A stretch of DNA of 64,000 nucleotides from Linanthus parryae. Taxonomy: Eukaryota; Streptophyta; Magnoliopsida; Ericales; Polemoniaceae. Location of the stretch: NCBI GenBank assembly GCA_023055425.1, contig JALGPY010000008.1:9992501-10056500 (forward strand), read 5' to 3'. Below are positions 20,621-32,287 of the stretch, piece by piece. Made by a program: the position numbers and the translations under genes. Every line of letters starts with the position of its first letter. Position 1 is the first letter of the stretch. The notes beneath the pieces are model-generated. The model worked only from the letters and a program-made list of their open reading frames with translations, searched no databases and was not told the DNA's origin.

Positions 20621-20945
20621 TTACATGTTTTCAACTTTGCATGACATACATTTTGAGAGTTCTACCTAAATATTTCACTAAATTCTTCATTTCTTCAATT
20701 TTTGCTAATAATGTAGTTTGCATGATGTATTGAGGATGCTCTAATACTCAATGCTATTACTGTTTTAATCAATGAACAGCAGCTAAAATCCACAGGGACA
20801 ACTAGTAATTCAATTACTGTTTAGAGCAGCTTTCTCAGAAAGAATGTGATTGATGAGGGAAAAAAACTAATTGAATGAATAGATTTAGTGTATACCTGTT
20901 GTATGTAATGTGTCAACCACAATGAAGAGCAAGCAGCTAAAAGCC

Positions 20946-21083
20946 CTAATTTTTCCAGGAAGAAGAAGACACAGAAGCCCCAAATTCCAGAGACAGAAGC
21001 CCTAATTTTGAAGGGGAATCACAGAAGAACCAACACTTTCCATGGGATTTGCAACTTCGGAGCTCCGATTGCGCACTCGTCAT
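20946..21083 (-). other. Possible upstream ORF in the F-box leader
   Basis: If the leader exon ends at 20896, it would contain an ATG at 21083 opening a 45-codon frame (MTSAQSELRSCKSHGK at its start, Ser-rich later) that stops at 20946. It could lower translation of the main ORF. No homologue is recognised and transcription start is not known. Confidence 0.25.
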
Positions 21084-21089
21084 AGCCTC

Positions 21090-21090
<1 letters not shown>

Positions 21091-21122
<32 letters not shown>
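21091..21122. repeat. (TC)n microsatellite
   Basis: About sixteen CT units. On the minus strand this is a GA tract just upstream of the presumed F-box leader exon; such tracts are common in plant core promoters. Confidence 0.9.
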
Positions 21123-21125
<3 letters not shown>

Positions 21126-21267
21126 TCGTTAATTTGCTGAGTTTCTCTTCGTCACCTAACTTTGCTTCAATTCCTTCTTCTTCTTCTTCAACGTCACTCT
21201 CTGCTCTTCTTTTGTTTTCTGTATTGGGCTAAAATGTAGACTCTGTGGGCTAAAATATGATTTGTAG

Positions 21268-21305
21268 AATTGTGGGATATATATATATATATATATCCCA
21301 CAATT
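21268..21305. repeat. 38-bp perfect palindrome around (AT)n
   Basis: AATTGTGGGAT and ATCCCACAATT flank an alternating AT core, forming one uninterrupted palindrome without a loop. It can extrude as a cruciform. Confidence 0.9.
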
Positions 21306-21316
21306 GAAGGCTTTGG

Positions 21317-21941
21317 GAGCATCTCCAACAGGAGGAGCAAATCTTGTTTGGAGCAAAATTGATCCAAATTGACAAAAACACAGCTCCAATAGATGGAGCA
21401 TTCAGTGGAGCAAAAGCAAAGACAATGTTTTGGAGGAGTACGTATGTGACAATTTTAGTGAGGAGCAAAAATATAAAAATCAAGTTCAATAAAAAGTTAA
21501 CTCTTCAAAAAAAATATAAAAATCAAGTTCAATAAAAAGTTAATTCTTCAAAAATATAAACATAAATTTAATTGCTTAAAAAGGTTATTGGGTCACTAAA
21601 TATAGTTTTACTTGTTTAGGAAATTAAAGTTTTTTAGTATGCAAAACTATGTTAAAAATTATTTAACATGTCTGTTAAAATATTTTGTTGAAGAATAAGT
21701 ATTTTTTTGGGTCACTAAATATAGTTTTACTTGTTTGCTAATTTATTTTAAAATAATTAATATGAAAAACAAATTATTTAATAGTAATAAGTAATAGCAA
21801 AAAAATAATAAAATAACAAAAATGCAGCAATTTTACTCCTCACTAATGGAGTTCAACCAACAAATTGGAGGAGCAAATTTTACTCCATAACCAAAGTTGG
21901 TCCAAGGACATTTTGTTTGCTCCTCATTGTTGGAGATGCTC
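21317..21941. mobile_element. MITE with GAGCATCTCCAACA ends
   Basis: Left end GAGCATCTCCAACAGGAGG is inverted on the right (TGTTGGAGATGCTC). TTA follows the right end at 21942-21944, but the left flank does not match. It belongs with the Tourist-like GAGCATCTCC group. A tandem duplication of about 43 bp around TATAAAAATCAAGTTC lies inside at about 21470-21545. Confidence 0.75.
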
Positions 21942-22402
21942 TTAAGGTTAGGAAACTAATCCTGGCTAGTTTTGAAAATTGCGGGTTTTGATTATTATTT
22001 TTCGGTGACCGGGACAATTACAGTCGGCCGGTCATCGGTTTTTTTCAATTTTTTTGGATGGAAAAGTTGGGAACCGGAAGCTTAAAGTAGTCCACCGGTG
22101 AACATATTATGCTCAAGTGTTAAAGGCCGGTGTCCGACTAAAAGTGTGGTAGTTGAACAAAGAAATAGATAACAGAATCAAACAATTTGTATTGATGTTT
22201 TTTTTCTCTTGTCACGTGGTGCTCTATTCGAGCACAAAAAAAATTCTCTCAGTTTGTTCTCTAAAGAAACATTCAAATTTCTAACTCATAGTATGAATTC
22301 GTTTAATTTCCCTTTACGATCCGAATAATTAAATGGAGATCAAAAGTTTGTGATTATCTAAGCTGATAACATAAATTATTATCAATTTTACTGCCTATTC
22401 AT
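21942..22402. other. Intergenic, AT-rich
   Basis: Contains a fragment TCACGTGGTGCTCTA (about 22213) shared with the element at 57151-58048. No gene is supported. Confidence 0.4.
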
Positions 22403-22446
22403 AATTACACACTATTCTCTCAAAAAATTAAATTACACACACTATT
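22403..22446 (+). mobile_element. Micro-retroinsertion candidate
   Basis: AATTACACACTATT (22403-22416) recurs as AATTACACACACTATT (22431-22446), separated only by CTCTCAAAAAATTA. The short CTCTC-poly(A) insert resembles the one at 12905-12921. The copies differ by one AC unit. Confidence 0.45.
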
Positions 22447-22659
22447 AGAAACGACGGGCTGAAATTCTTTCTCCAAGATCAGGCCCAAGCCCAAGCCCGA
22501 GTTATGGTCTGACTGCACAAGTCTGTCCAAGCCCAAGCAAGGAATGCAGCCAGGACATCAGTCCAAATTCAGTTGGACAATTCGGATCGAAGTGAACTCG
22601 GGCTAACCCGTGGAACTCACAGACATTGCTATCATTTTAACCTAATGAAACTTCTTGAT

Positions 22660-23160
22660 CCAGCTCATAAAACTATAAATCCGGGCTGGTGGTTGACCCG
22701 GCATCTTCACCAGTCTAATCGGTGGGTCACAAGTCGGACCGGTGGGTCAATAAAAAATTATTAATAATATATTTTAATACATATTTATAATGAAATATAT
22801 TAAATAATTAACATAAAATACCTCAAATTATTAATTTTTTTTGTGGAATCAAATTATTAATTTTATGTGTTGTTTAACAATTTTTTACATTTATTATTAA
22901 TGAAATCACACAAACATTCAATACAAATGTTTAAACGATTAGTTAAATTTGTTTTTTAATGATTAAAACATGTATACCCGGGCGTGTTCAACCGGGTTAA
23001 CCCGGACCGGGTCACCGGGTTGATCAACAAACTCGCCGGGATTGACAGGGTTTAGCCAGGTCAGTGACATATACAAACCAAGTAGTGACCTGGACCGGTT
23101 TCGGGTCCGGTTCACCGGGTCACCGGTCCAACCGGCCGGACCGGTCCGGGTTTAATAACT
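22660..23160. mobile_element. hAT-like element with CCGGGT/ACCCGG subterminal motifs
   Basis: The left end AAATCCGGGCTGG and the right end CCGGTCCGGGTTTAAT are inverted, and AACTAT is seen on both outer flanks. Both ends are crowded with GGTCACCGGGTT and CCGGACCGG motifs around an AT-rich centre without an ORF. A micro-insertion lies inside at 22839-22848. Confidence 0.6.
22823..22864 (-). mobile_element. Micro-retroinsertion: TTCCAC plus poly(A)
   Basis: The 16-mer TCAAATTATTAATTTT occurs at 22823-22838 and 22849-22864 exactly. The insert between them, read on the minus strand, is TTCCACAAAA (the A run continuing into the repeat). TTCCAC fits the TTCCGC end of the LINE fragment at 3450-3783 after CpG decay. 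Confidence 0.6.
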
Positions 23161-23164
23161 ATGA

Positions 23165-23736
23165 AACTAACTCAGAGTTAGATATAAAGGCATCGAGAGT
23201 CGAGACTATGCAAACTTAGTCATTTAAGATTCACAGTATAAAAAATCTACCACATGGCATTTTGGAAGCAACAACAATAACAACCATATATATGTTGTGT
23301 AAAACAAAGTAATCAACTTCTCAAGAGAAAATGAGTCGTAAAAATGTCAGTTATGTTTTAAAACTAAATTCATATTGTAGATAGCAATTGCACAGATCGG
23401 GCAAATTGAGCTACCCCAACACAAAATATTTATATCCTAGCATGAACCTAATTATTAAGCAGGTTTAAAATTATTTTTTAGGCCCGTCTAAATTACTCAT
23501 AAGATACGCCTTAACTCTATATGAGTTCGTGCTGGTTTCGGATTATTTGGGTTCAACCAAGTTGCCCCATACGTACTCCCCCATCTGACATGTTTTTGTA
23601 ACTAAAATTAAATCAAAACTCTTCTGATATGCACTATTTAATTTTATGCCATCCATTGGAGCTAGGGTTTGCCCGGGCCCAGGTTCTGTTGGGTTGGTTG
23701 GGCCTAATTGGGACGGAAATTTGAAAATGTGCATCC
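23165..23736. other. Intergenic, left flank of the LINE
   Basis: AT-rich DNA with a small GGGCC/GGTTGGGCC cluster at 23670-23710. No gene is supported. Confidence 0.4.
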
Positions 23737-24000
23737 GATCTCAACATACTATTTCTCTCTCTAGGATTTTGCTCTGCAAATCCATCGGAGATGAGAATCT
23801 TTTAGGGTTTTGATCCCTTTTACTGAGGATCTATTCATGTTTCATAGCGTAAATCTCTATTCTGTCCCCTTCTTTTGTGAATTTGTCCTGGCCTAATCCT
23901 TCGTCTTCTTGTGGATATCTGGGTCCCGTTTTATTTGTGTTTTTTTCTTGGTTTACCCTTTCGTTCTTCTTGTGGAGCTCTGTGTTTTCTGGGTCACAAG

Positions 24001-25938
24001 ATGAGTGGAAGAAAAGAGATCGTCATGGAATTAGACGATGATCCTATAGCTCTCAAACAACTCCAACAATCAACCCTAGTGGGGAAGATACTAGGAGAAA
24101 AGGTCTTCTCGAAGAGGACAGTGGAAGCAGCGATTCAAGGAATATGGAAACCGAAAGAGGAGGTCCTGGTGGAGATGTTTGGACCAAATCGGTTCGCTTT
24201 CCACTTCGCAGATGGCGATGATTATCGGAGAGCTTGGAAACAACGACCATGGCTAATAGGTACGAGAATGCTTGTTCTAATGGAATGGTCGATTGGAAAA
24301 TCCCTAAACGAAGTGGAGTTCAACGAATGCCCTTTCTGGGTACAAATAAGGGGATTACCGCAAGAAAAGCTATCGAAACATAAAGCAGAAAGAATTGGGG
24401 GCAAAATAGGTGTACTGATGGAGGTGGACGAAGATGGCGATAAGGCCCTATACGAGAAATCAATGCTCCGAATAAGAGTTCTGCTTAACATAAACGATCC
24501 ACTCCCAAATGGTTTCCATCTGAAAAGAGAGCAGCAAGGAGATAGTTGGATTAAATTCCGATATGAAAAGCTTGGGGACTACTGTTACAGATGTGATAGG
24601 GTTGATCATATAAACATCCACTGCAAATATGTGAGCCAGGAGGAGGCAAAACAAGCGAAAGCTACGCCAAATCTGAGAGCAGAATTCGCTATAAAGGATG
24701 AATTGAAGTCACAAAAAATGGGGAATCCAACGGTTAAAAGAGCAAGAGGAAAATAAGCCCTGGTAATCCAAGGTCAGGGAAGGGAGTCGCCGGAGTTGAT
24801 AGAGACGGTGGCGCGTGGATCAGAGGAAAGCAAGAACCTGAGAGATGAGGAACGAAAAGCGCGTGAGAAAGGACAGTCAGGTGAGAACAAAGATTCCACC
24901 AAAGAAAAGGACACGTGGAGAACAAAGGGAAAACCAACGGTAAATTACCAGGACGAGATTACTGGTTTTCGAATACCAGAATGGGTCGCGACAAAGATGA
25001 GAGAAAAACAATCTTAAAGCCCAGTAATTACCAGGACGAGATTACTGGTTTTCGAATACCAGGAGCACGTAAAACCGGACAGCTGCGATACAGAGGGTAC
25101 GCGTGATGATCTAGACGAGTCAATCCGAGGGGATAAGAAGGAGCAACCAGTAATTATACTGGATAAAAATGAGAAAAAAGAAACCCAATTTGCTGTTGGG
25201 CTAGGTAAAGCCCAATGTGACTATTTCGTGGAAGAACCGGAGAGCCCAACAAAAAAGGAGATAGAAGTTTGGAAACCAAGAGAAGCCCAAAACGAAAAAA
25301 GGAAAGTGCAGATCAAGAGGAGAATCCAACCGAACGAAGCCCAGAAAAATTTGGTTAATCCAAATGATATGACCCAAGAATTTCCAGGCAACCCGTATCT
25401 GGATATCGGGTTATCAAGAGTGTTCACAAATTTTGTCTCTCTCAAGAGGAAAGCTGCAACAAAAAACCTAGAAGAACAAAGGAAGAAGGCGCGATTCACA
25501 GAAACTGAACATTCTCAAGAGGCGGAAAGAATGATACCATTCCTGATTGCAGAAGGGAAATATGTAATACTTGCTAACCAGATACGGAAGAAGAATCAAA
25601 TCTTAGATTTATCCAGTTTGAGAATCTATGAAGGAGAAGAAGGAGGATTGGCAGAAGTAGGAGTAAATGAGCAACTCGTGGAGTACTCAGAGAAATTAGA
25701 AGTCATGTCGTCAATTCCCACTTCCATATGTGGGTATTACAAGCAATTTATGAAGAACTATGATGCAATTGTGGAAGCAGAAATACAGGCAGACAGGGAT
25801 AAACAAGGTAATTCTAATACTCTCATCTATGATCAATTAAAGGAGGAGTTTGAGGTGACTCAAAGCAAGAAACAACATATAGCTATGGGTAAAAGGGTGG
25901 TGGGGGCTGACCCGGAACAGCCACAAGAAAGATGTTAG
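24001..25938 (+). pseudogene. LINE ORF1 (DUF4283, CCHC zinc knuckle), broken
   Basis: One frame runs from ATG 24001 to TAG 25936-25938, interrupted by TAA at 24754-24756 and at 25015-25017. The first part carries a DUF4283-type RNA-binding domain (PFWVQIRGLP and RPWLIGTRMLVLMEW are recognisable) and a CX2CX4HX4C knuckle (CYRCDRVDHINIHC). In plant L1 elements this protein packages element RNA in the cytoplasm. The second half is acidic and Lys-rich with no recognisable domain. A segment of about 36 bp around CAGGACGAGATTACTGG is duplicated at 24943 and 25026, and the second copy sits in a shifted frame, so the duplication and the second stop may be linked. The GTG at 23911 in the same frame is not a likely start. 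Confidence 0.85.
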
Positions 25939-28900
25939 TGTTAAGCTGGAACTGGGGATGGGGAGACCCCTGACAGTCCAGAACCTCAGAGGGTTGCTTA
26001 GCACCCATCACCCCAAGATCTTGTTTTTGATTGAAACCAGAAACAAGAGTAATAAGTTGGATACTACAAGAAGAAGAGTGAATATGGATAGGGAATTTTA
26101 TGTTGAACCAAAAGGCAAAGGATGTGGAATTGCTATTTGGTGGAAAAATGATGTTGATTTGCAAATTGGATTTGCTACTGAAAGGATGATACATTGTCAG
26201 ATTACGGATCAAGAGGGGCAGGAAGAATGGTGGACATTTGTCTATGGTCATCCAATGGCTGGGAAAAGGGATGAGACTTGGAATGAGATAAGAAAAATAG
26301 GGTTATCTATAAAGGGACATTGGTGTTTGTTAGGAGATTTTAACGAAATAGCTGAAGATTGGGAAAAGGAAGGTGATTACAGTGCAAACCAAGGAAGAAT
26401 GAGGAAATTTAGAGACTGGATCAGTAACTGTAACCTCCTGGACCTCCATCATCATGGAACAACTTATACTTGGTCAAATGGAAGAACCAGTGGGCTAATC
26501 AAGGAAAGACTAGACAGGGTACTGTGTAATATCCCTTGGAAATTGAAGCATGAAAAGGCAATAGTGAAACATGATTTGTTTATAGGCTCTGACCATTGTC
26601 CAATGGTCCTGGAGCTAAACCCTAGTACTGAAAAATGGAGAAGACAATTTAAGTTTGAAGATAGATGGATACAAGAAACAGGATGCAAGGAAGTGGTAGA
26701 AGTCAGCTTCACAAAAACAAACAACAAGGCAGGAAGACCAAAGCTAGCACAACTCCTAGCTAGATGCAGAAGAGCTCTTAGAGAATGGAGTAGAAATATG
26801 GGGAATAATAAAGTTAAGATACAACAGCTCCAACACCAAATCCAGAACTTGAAGACAGGGACTTGGAGTGATAAGAGTAAAGCAAGAAGTATACTGCTGG
26901 AACAAGAACTTGAGGAGACCTGGGAGAAGGAAGAGCAATACTGGCTTCAGAGATCTAGAATCAAATATCTAAAGAGTGGTGACAAGAATACAAGTTTTTT
27001 CCATGCTTCTACAGCTGAAAGAAGGTCTTTTAACCAAATTTTGGAAACTGAAAGATGACATTGGCATATGGGTGGAAGGGAAAAGAAACATCAGTGGTCT
27101 TTTAACTAGCCACTTCTCATCTCTTTATGTTGAGAATAGAGGTGAAGTATATGATGACATCATCTCCTTGATTCAAAGAAGCATTTCCGGAGAGCAAAAT
27201 GCTATGTTGATACAAGTTCCAGACAAAAATGAGATTAAGACAACAACTTTCAACTTGGGAGCAAAAAAGGCCCCAGGCCCTGATGGTTTCAATGGAGTGT
27301 TCTACCAACAGTTCTGGAGCATAATTGAAGAGCAGGTAACACAAGATATACAACTTTTCTTTACAAATAGTCAATTTCATCCGAGCTGGAATGATACAAA
27401 TATTACCCTTATCCCCAAAATAAAAAACCCTACCCACCCCTCCCATTTCAGACCTATCTCTCTATGCAATTTGTCCTATAAAATTGTGTCAAAACTCCTT
27501 GCTAATAGACTTAAAACCCTCCTTCCAAATCTAATTTCCCCCAACCAATCGGCCTTTGTTCCGGGAAAATGTATTCAAGAAAACATAGTTATAGCCCAAG
27601 AGTGCCTTCATTTTATCAGGGGGAAGAAAGAAGGAAACCAGGGGTGTTTAGCTCTAAAACTAGATATTTCCAAAGCATATGACAAGTTGGATTGGAGTTT
27701 TTTATGGATCACTATGCAAGAGATGGGTTTCTGCAGTCAGTGGATCCAAATGATAAAGAGTTGTGTAACTACAGTTAGATATAGGATCCTGTTAAATGGT
27801 GAACCTCAAGCTCATTTTAAACCTGGACGGGGTCTCAGACAAGGAGATACAATTTCTCCTTATTTGTTTGTAATAGTGGCAGATATCCTACCCAGGATGA
27901 TCAATCAATGTGTTGAAGATGGCCACCTGAAAGGTATTAAAATTACAAGAAGCTGTCCCCAGATTTCTCACCTACAGTTTGCAGATGATTCAATCATCTT
28001 CTTACAAGCTGAGAGGGAAAATGTAGAAGTTTTTACGGACATCCTAAAAAGATTTGAAGCAGCCACGGGATTAGAAGTTAATCTCAGCAAGTCTGGGGTT
28101 ATTTTTTCCCCAAATACCAAAAAAGATCTTCAAGAGGATATTGTGGGCTTGTTACAAATCCCTCTTATGGCTGAAGAAGGCAAGTATCTTGGCATACCTA
28201 TGTTTTGGGGAAGATCAAAAATTCAGTGCCTAAGTTACATTGTGGATATGGTAAAATCTAAACTTCAGGGGTGGAAGAAGAAATTTCTGTCTCAAGCTGG
28301 GAGAGAGATATTCATTAAAGCCATTATCCAGTCAATACCATGCTTCCCTATGATGTGCCTCCTAATCCCTAAAGGTACCTGCAACAATCTGGATCAGATA
28401 GTAAGACAGTTTTGGTGGGGTGGAGCAGAAGGGAACACCAAAATCAATTGGGTTGCCTGGGAAGAAGTGACAAAAGCAAAAAAGGATGGAGGTCTAGGTT
28501 TTAGAAATTTTAGAGCTTTCAACTTAGCTCTTCTGGCAAAATTAGGGTGGTCCTTGATGAAGAAACCAAACTCTTTGTCTTCAAGAGTGATTCAGAGTAT
28601 TTACTACCCAAACGGTAACTTCCTAAAAGCCAAAACTGGAAATAAACCCTCCTGGATCTGGAGAAGCTTGTTAGCAGGAAGGAAGGTCCTAAGAACTGGA
28701 ACTATTTGGCAAGTCCAAAATGGTGCTCAAATAAATTGCTATGAAGATGCATGGATTCCAAGTTTGAATGGCAAAACTCTAAGAGAGAGATTGGAAATTG
28801 GGGGCAACCAAAGAGTTTCTGATCTCATAAATCATCACTCTAAGAGCTGGAGGAGACAAGTAATCCACAACTTATTCCCTACTGAGATAGCTATGGAGAT

Positions 28901-30051
28901 CTGCAGTTTGGATATAGCTTATGGAAACAGAGAGGATGACCTAATATGGTTATGGAATAAGAAAGGAAGCTACACCTCTAAATCTGGATACTACAAAGCT
29001 TTGGAGCTGGAGAAACAGTTGGTGAAAAAAGATAAAGACAAACCTAGCTCTTCTTTCTCTTGGCACAAGGATTTTTGGAAAAGAATGTGGCAAATTCAGA
29101 TTCACCCCAAGATTAAAGTGTTATGCTGGAAAGTGTGCAAAAATGCTCTTGCTACAAAGAAAAATTTGTGGAAAAGGAAGTGTGGCTATTCTAGCCTTTG
29201 TCCAATCTGTGAAAAGGAAGATGAAGATTTAGAACATTTGTTCTTCAATTGTGCTTGGGTGCATTTGATCTGGTTTGGGAATGGCCTTCTAAATCCATAA
29301 AAGTTGAAAGGAATTAGTTGCATCAAAAAGTGGATGAATTGTCTGCAAAGATGAAGCAGAAAGGGAAGACCAATTTTTAGAAAAAATTATTTTAACTCTG
29401 TGGAATATCTGGATTCATAGAAATCTGTGTATGTTTTAGGAGAAGTGTCCAAATCCAAACTTGGTCCTAAGAAGGTTGGAAAAGGCCAACAAAGATCTTC
29501 AGTTCATGTCCAAAGAAGGGAGAGTAGATAAGCAGGATACTCAAGAAGAGGAGAGCAATGCTTGGATTCCTCCAAGAGTTAACATGTTTAAAGCAAATTG
29601 TGATGCAGCAGTAAACAAAAACTCAGGAGCATGTTTTGGAGGCTGGCTTCTTAGGGACTGGAAGGGTGAGTTAAAGTGGGGAAGTTGGTTTAAAGTTAAG
29701 AAAGGTAGCACTCTCTATGTGGAAGCTCAAACTATGAGAAGAGTCTGTTTAGAAATCCAAGATTTGGATTTGAAAAAAGTGGAGCTTGAAAGTGACAATC
29801 AGCAGCTGGTTAACCAGGTCACTTCCTCCTCTTGTCTTGATCGGGAAATCTCAGTAATATGCAAAGATATCCAAGAGATAGCAGAGAGAAATGAAATCTT
29901 CATCAAATGGATTCCCAGGAAGACAAATTCGGCAGCAGATCAGCTGGTCCAACTAGCAAAGAAGGATAGATTAGCAACAAACTGGTTTGATAGACCTCCA
30001 GATGAATTGTTGAAATTTATTCAGGCTGATAGAAGAGATAGCTGGTTTTAG
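25932..30051 (+). pseudogene. LINE ORF2: endonuclease, reverse transcriptase, RNase H; broken
   Basis: ORF2 begins at ATG 25932, overlapping the ORF1 stop by 7 nt in the -1 frame. The AP endonuclease domain (LFLIETRNKS, GDFNEIAEDWEKEG, GSDHCPMVLEL) runs to about 26620. Reverse transcriptase follows with APGPDGF, FRPISLCNLSYKIVSKLLA, LDISKAYDKLDW, GLRQGDTISPYLF and the catalytic FADD at 27978-27989. A zf-RVT finger (CPICEKEDEDLEHLFFNC) lies near 29200. An RNase H domain (NCDAAV, YVEAQT, ESDNQQL) fills 29560-30000. Breaks: a shift near 25950, a one-base shift near 27040, a stop at 29298-29300, and a stop in the RNase H frame near 29436. All catalytic landmarks remain visible, so decay is recent relative to the gene structure. 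No active product is expected. Confidence 0.9.
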
Positions 30052-30244
30052 TCTTCATTGTAAGGTTTTATTTGTATTTCCTGTTGGTTTGTTTGCCATG
30101 TTTGTTCGGAGTTTTAATAAAATCAGGTTTGAACAAAAAAAAAAAGATCTCAACATACTGATCGAGCCAACATTGAAACCTAAGTCCAAACTATTACAAA
30201 AGTTATAAACTCTGACATGGGGGGGGGGGGGGGGGTTTGCAAAA

Positions 30245-30360
30245 CACGGTATTCTATTTAATTCTTTTTAGAATTACATTCTTATAGTCGGCTTCGGACT
30301 CTTAACTTATGCAGGAGATTTAAATCTCTACCACTAAATTAAGCACTCACTTGCAATTTT
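30245..30360 (-). mobile_element. tRNA-derived SINE, second copy
   Basis: On the minus strand it reads GTGCTTAATTTAGTGGTAGAG (weakened box A), then AGAGTCCGAAGCCG (box B-like) and the tail CTATAAGAATGTAATTCTAAAA, matching the tail of the copy at 13868-13967. Confidence 0.55.
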
Positions 30361-32287
30361 TAATTTAAAGTCAAAATATTAAATAACAAAAGATTACTTA
30401 TAAGACATTTCATATAAAGTTATGAAAAAAAAAAGTTACAAAATTCGAGCCTAACACATATGTAGGTTTGGCTTAAATGTGGACCGAGCTCGAAGCGGGG
30501 TGGAATTGGTGTTTTTTTGTTTTTGTTTTTTTTTTTTCGTACCAATCAATATCCATTTGCAACAGAAGGAGAACCACTTATTACAATCAAAATCTAGCTT
30601 CTTGGGGAGGAGTCGAGCACACAATCCACCCAATTCCAAACTAAGCCACACTTCAAACCTCTAGAGACTACCCACTCATTAGATCCTTACAAATGTGAGC
30701 TTGAGTGGACGGGTAGGTGGTGCTATGAGCCGATGGCAAGCCCTACTTGAAGCAAATTTTCCCTTTTTGCTTTTCTTTATTAGATGACACTAAATTTTCA
30801 CATGTTATCAACCATCTAAATGAAATCATGACCGGAAAATATATATATATATATAAACATGTAGCGATCATATGATCGAAAAAATGTATGTAAACAGTTA
30901 GCGATCATATGAACAAGCATTGGTGGAGACTTGACTTACAGCGGAAAATTGGGGACCAAATCTTGACCGCTCGGTATGACGCTGCATTTCAGAATCAATT
31001 TCCATTGAATTGGCCGCTACAAATTCACTTGGGTTCTTCTTGGGCTGCATCACGTCAAAGATGGTCAATTGCACGAGCAAGATAATTTACTGGTATTTTA
31101 GATGTGACAACAAAGCGGCGTTCCTATAGAAAGAATCCCTTGAAATATATAGAAGAATGGTTTGTCTATTAGGGCTACAAGTTGAATGAGCCGCGTTTGC
31201 ATAGTGAAATTAATATTACCATAACCATTCAATTTTAATAAATTATCTTCGGATATCTTTGATTCGTTGGTTTAATTACCCCTTAACGTGGAAACAAATT
31301 TTTCACGCGCAAGGACACGGGTCCTTCAATGCTACCGAGTGACAAATGCACTGCACGAATGTATAATGAAAAGAGAGAATTCAAGAAAATAATGTCATAT
31401 TACGAATGTTTACTTTATGACATTTCTAAAAAGGATTATCCTCTCCGTCTTAAAATGAGTGCTTCATCGTTTTCTCAATAATTTTGAGCACCTTATCTGA
31501 CTAGCAAAACTAATCCATCTGCTGGCAATTATAAGACATAAGGCCAATAAGAACTGGCTTGAGATGGGCCTGGGGCTTACATTTGGGCCTGGTCCTGACG
31601 AGTATTGTTTACGTGAGAGGGAGTGCGCATATAAGTAGAGGCCCAACAATAAAAATTGAAAGTAGGGGCGAGTTACATGGGGACTGGTGGGAGCCCCCAC
31701 TCAATTTTTAGTTTTACAATTTTATCCTTAATTTTCTTATAAATTATGACTTAGATCTCACAATTATTTTAGATTAGTCCATATTATTTATATATTATAC
31801 AGTTTAATCTCCACTAGTTCATCTATTTTTATTTGATTTTAATTTTAGCCCACACTGGATCCGCCCCTGCTCACAAGTGTATGGTATCAATGGGTCTTAA
31901 TGCCTAATGTTAATAATTCAATTGTATGGAGCATTACATGTTAGTGTTGACGTGTTTCTAGTCGAGCAACTAAATGTTTATCTTGAGCATGTTTTTGTTC
32001 TCTAGCTCTCATTACAAAATGCAATTAGGACAATGAGCATGGAGGTAATTCTCCTTTCTATTAACCTTTTTCCCTTGTCCCCTCTCCTTTTCATCTCCTT
32101 CTTCCTCTTCTTCTTCCTCTAGCTTTTCCTTTGTGGTGTATTGTGATGTCTGGTGTACACTTTTCTTCTGGAATGACGAAACTTTCTAGTTTCCATGTGC
32201 CCTTTGATCAAGTTCAGACATTTCTCATAGTGCCCATCAGTGTCATTCTCACATGAAAGACAAACACCCAATAAAAGTAGGTTTCCA

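Larger units (their letters stand above)
19772..20896 (-). other. Probable 5' leader intron of the F-box gene
   Basis: On the minus strand a donor ACAACAG|GTATAC ends at 20896 and an acceptor TTTTTCTCAG abuts ATG 19771, which would define an intron of about 1.1 kb. It contains a 98-bp tandem duplication (19959-20153) and a Stowaway-like block (20440-20620). No coding exon is seen inside it. Confidence 0.45.
23751..30145 (+). mobile_element. Full-length L1-type LINE with 14-bp target duplication
   Basis: The element is bracketed by perfect 14-bp direct repeats GATCTCAACATACT at 23737-23750 and 30146-30159, and its right end is A(11) directly before the second copy. These are the marks of target-primed reverse transcription of a complete 6.4-kb copy. 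It contains a leader of about 250 bp, ORF1, an overlapping ORF2 with endonuclease, reverse transcriptase, zinc finger and RNase H, and a short 3' untranslated region. Frameshifts and stops in both ORFs show it is now inactive. The intact duplication argues for moderate age. Confidence 0.96.

Noticed and set aside
24053..30051. LINE proteins as active genes
   Set aside because: Both ORFs contain stops and frameshifts, so they were listed as pseudogenes.
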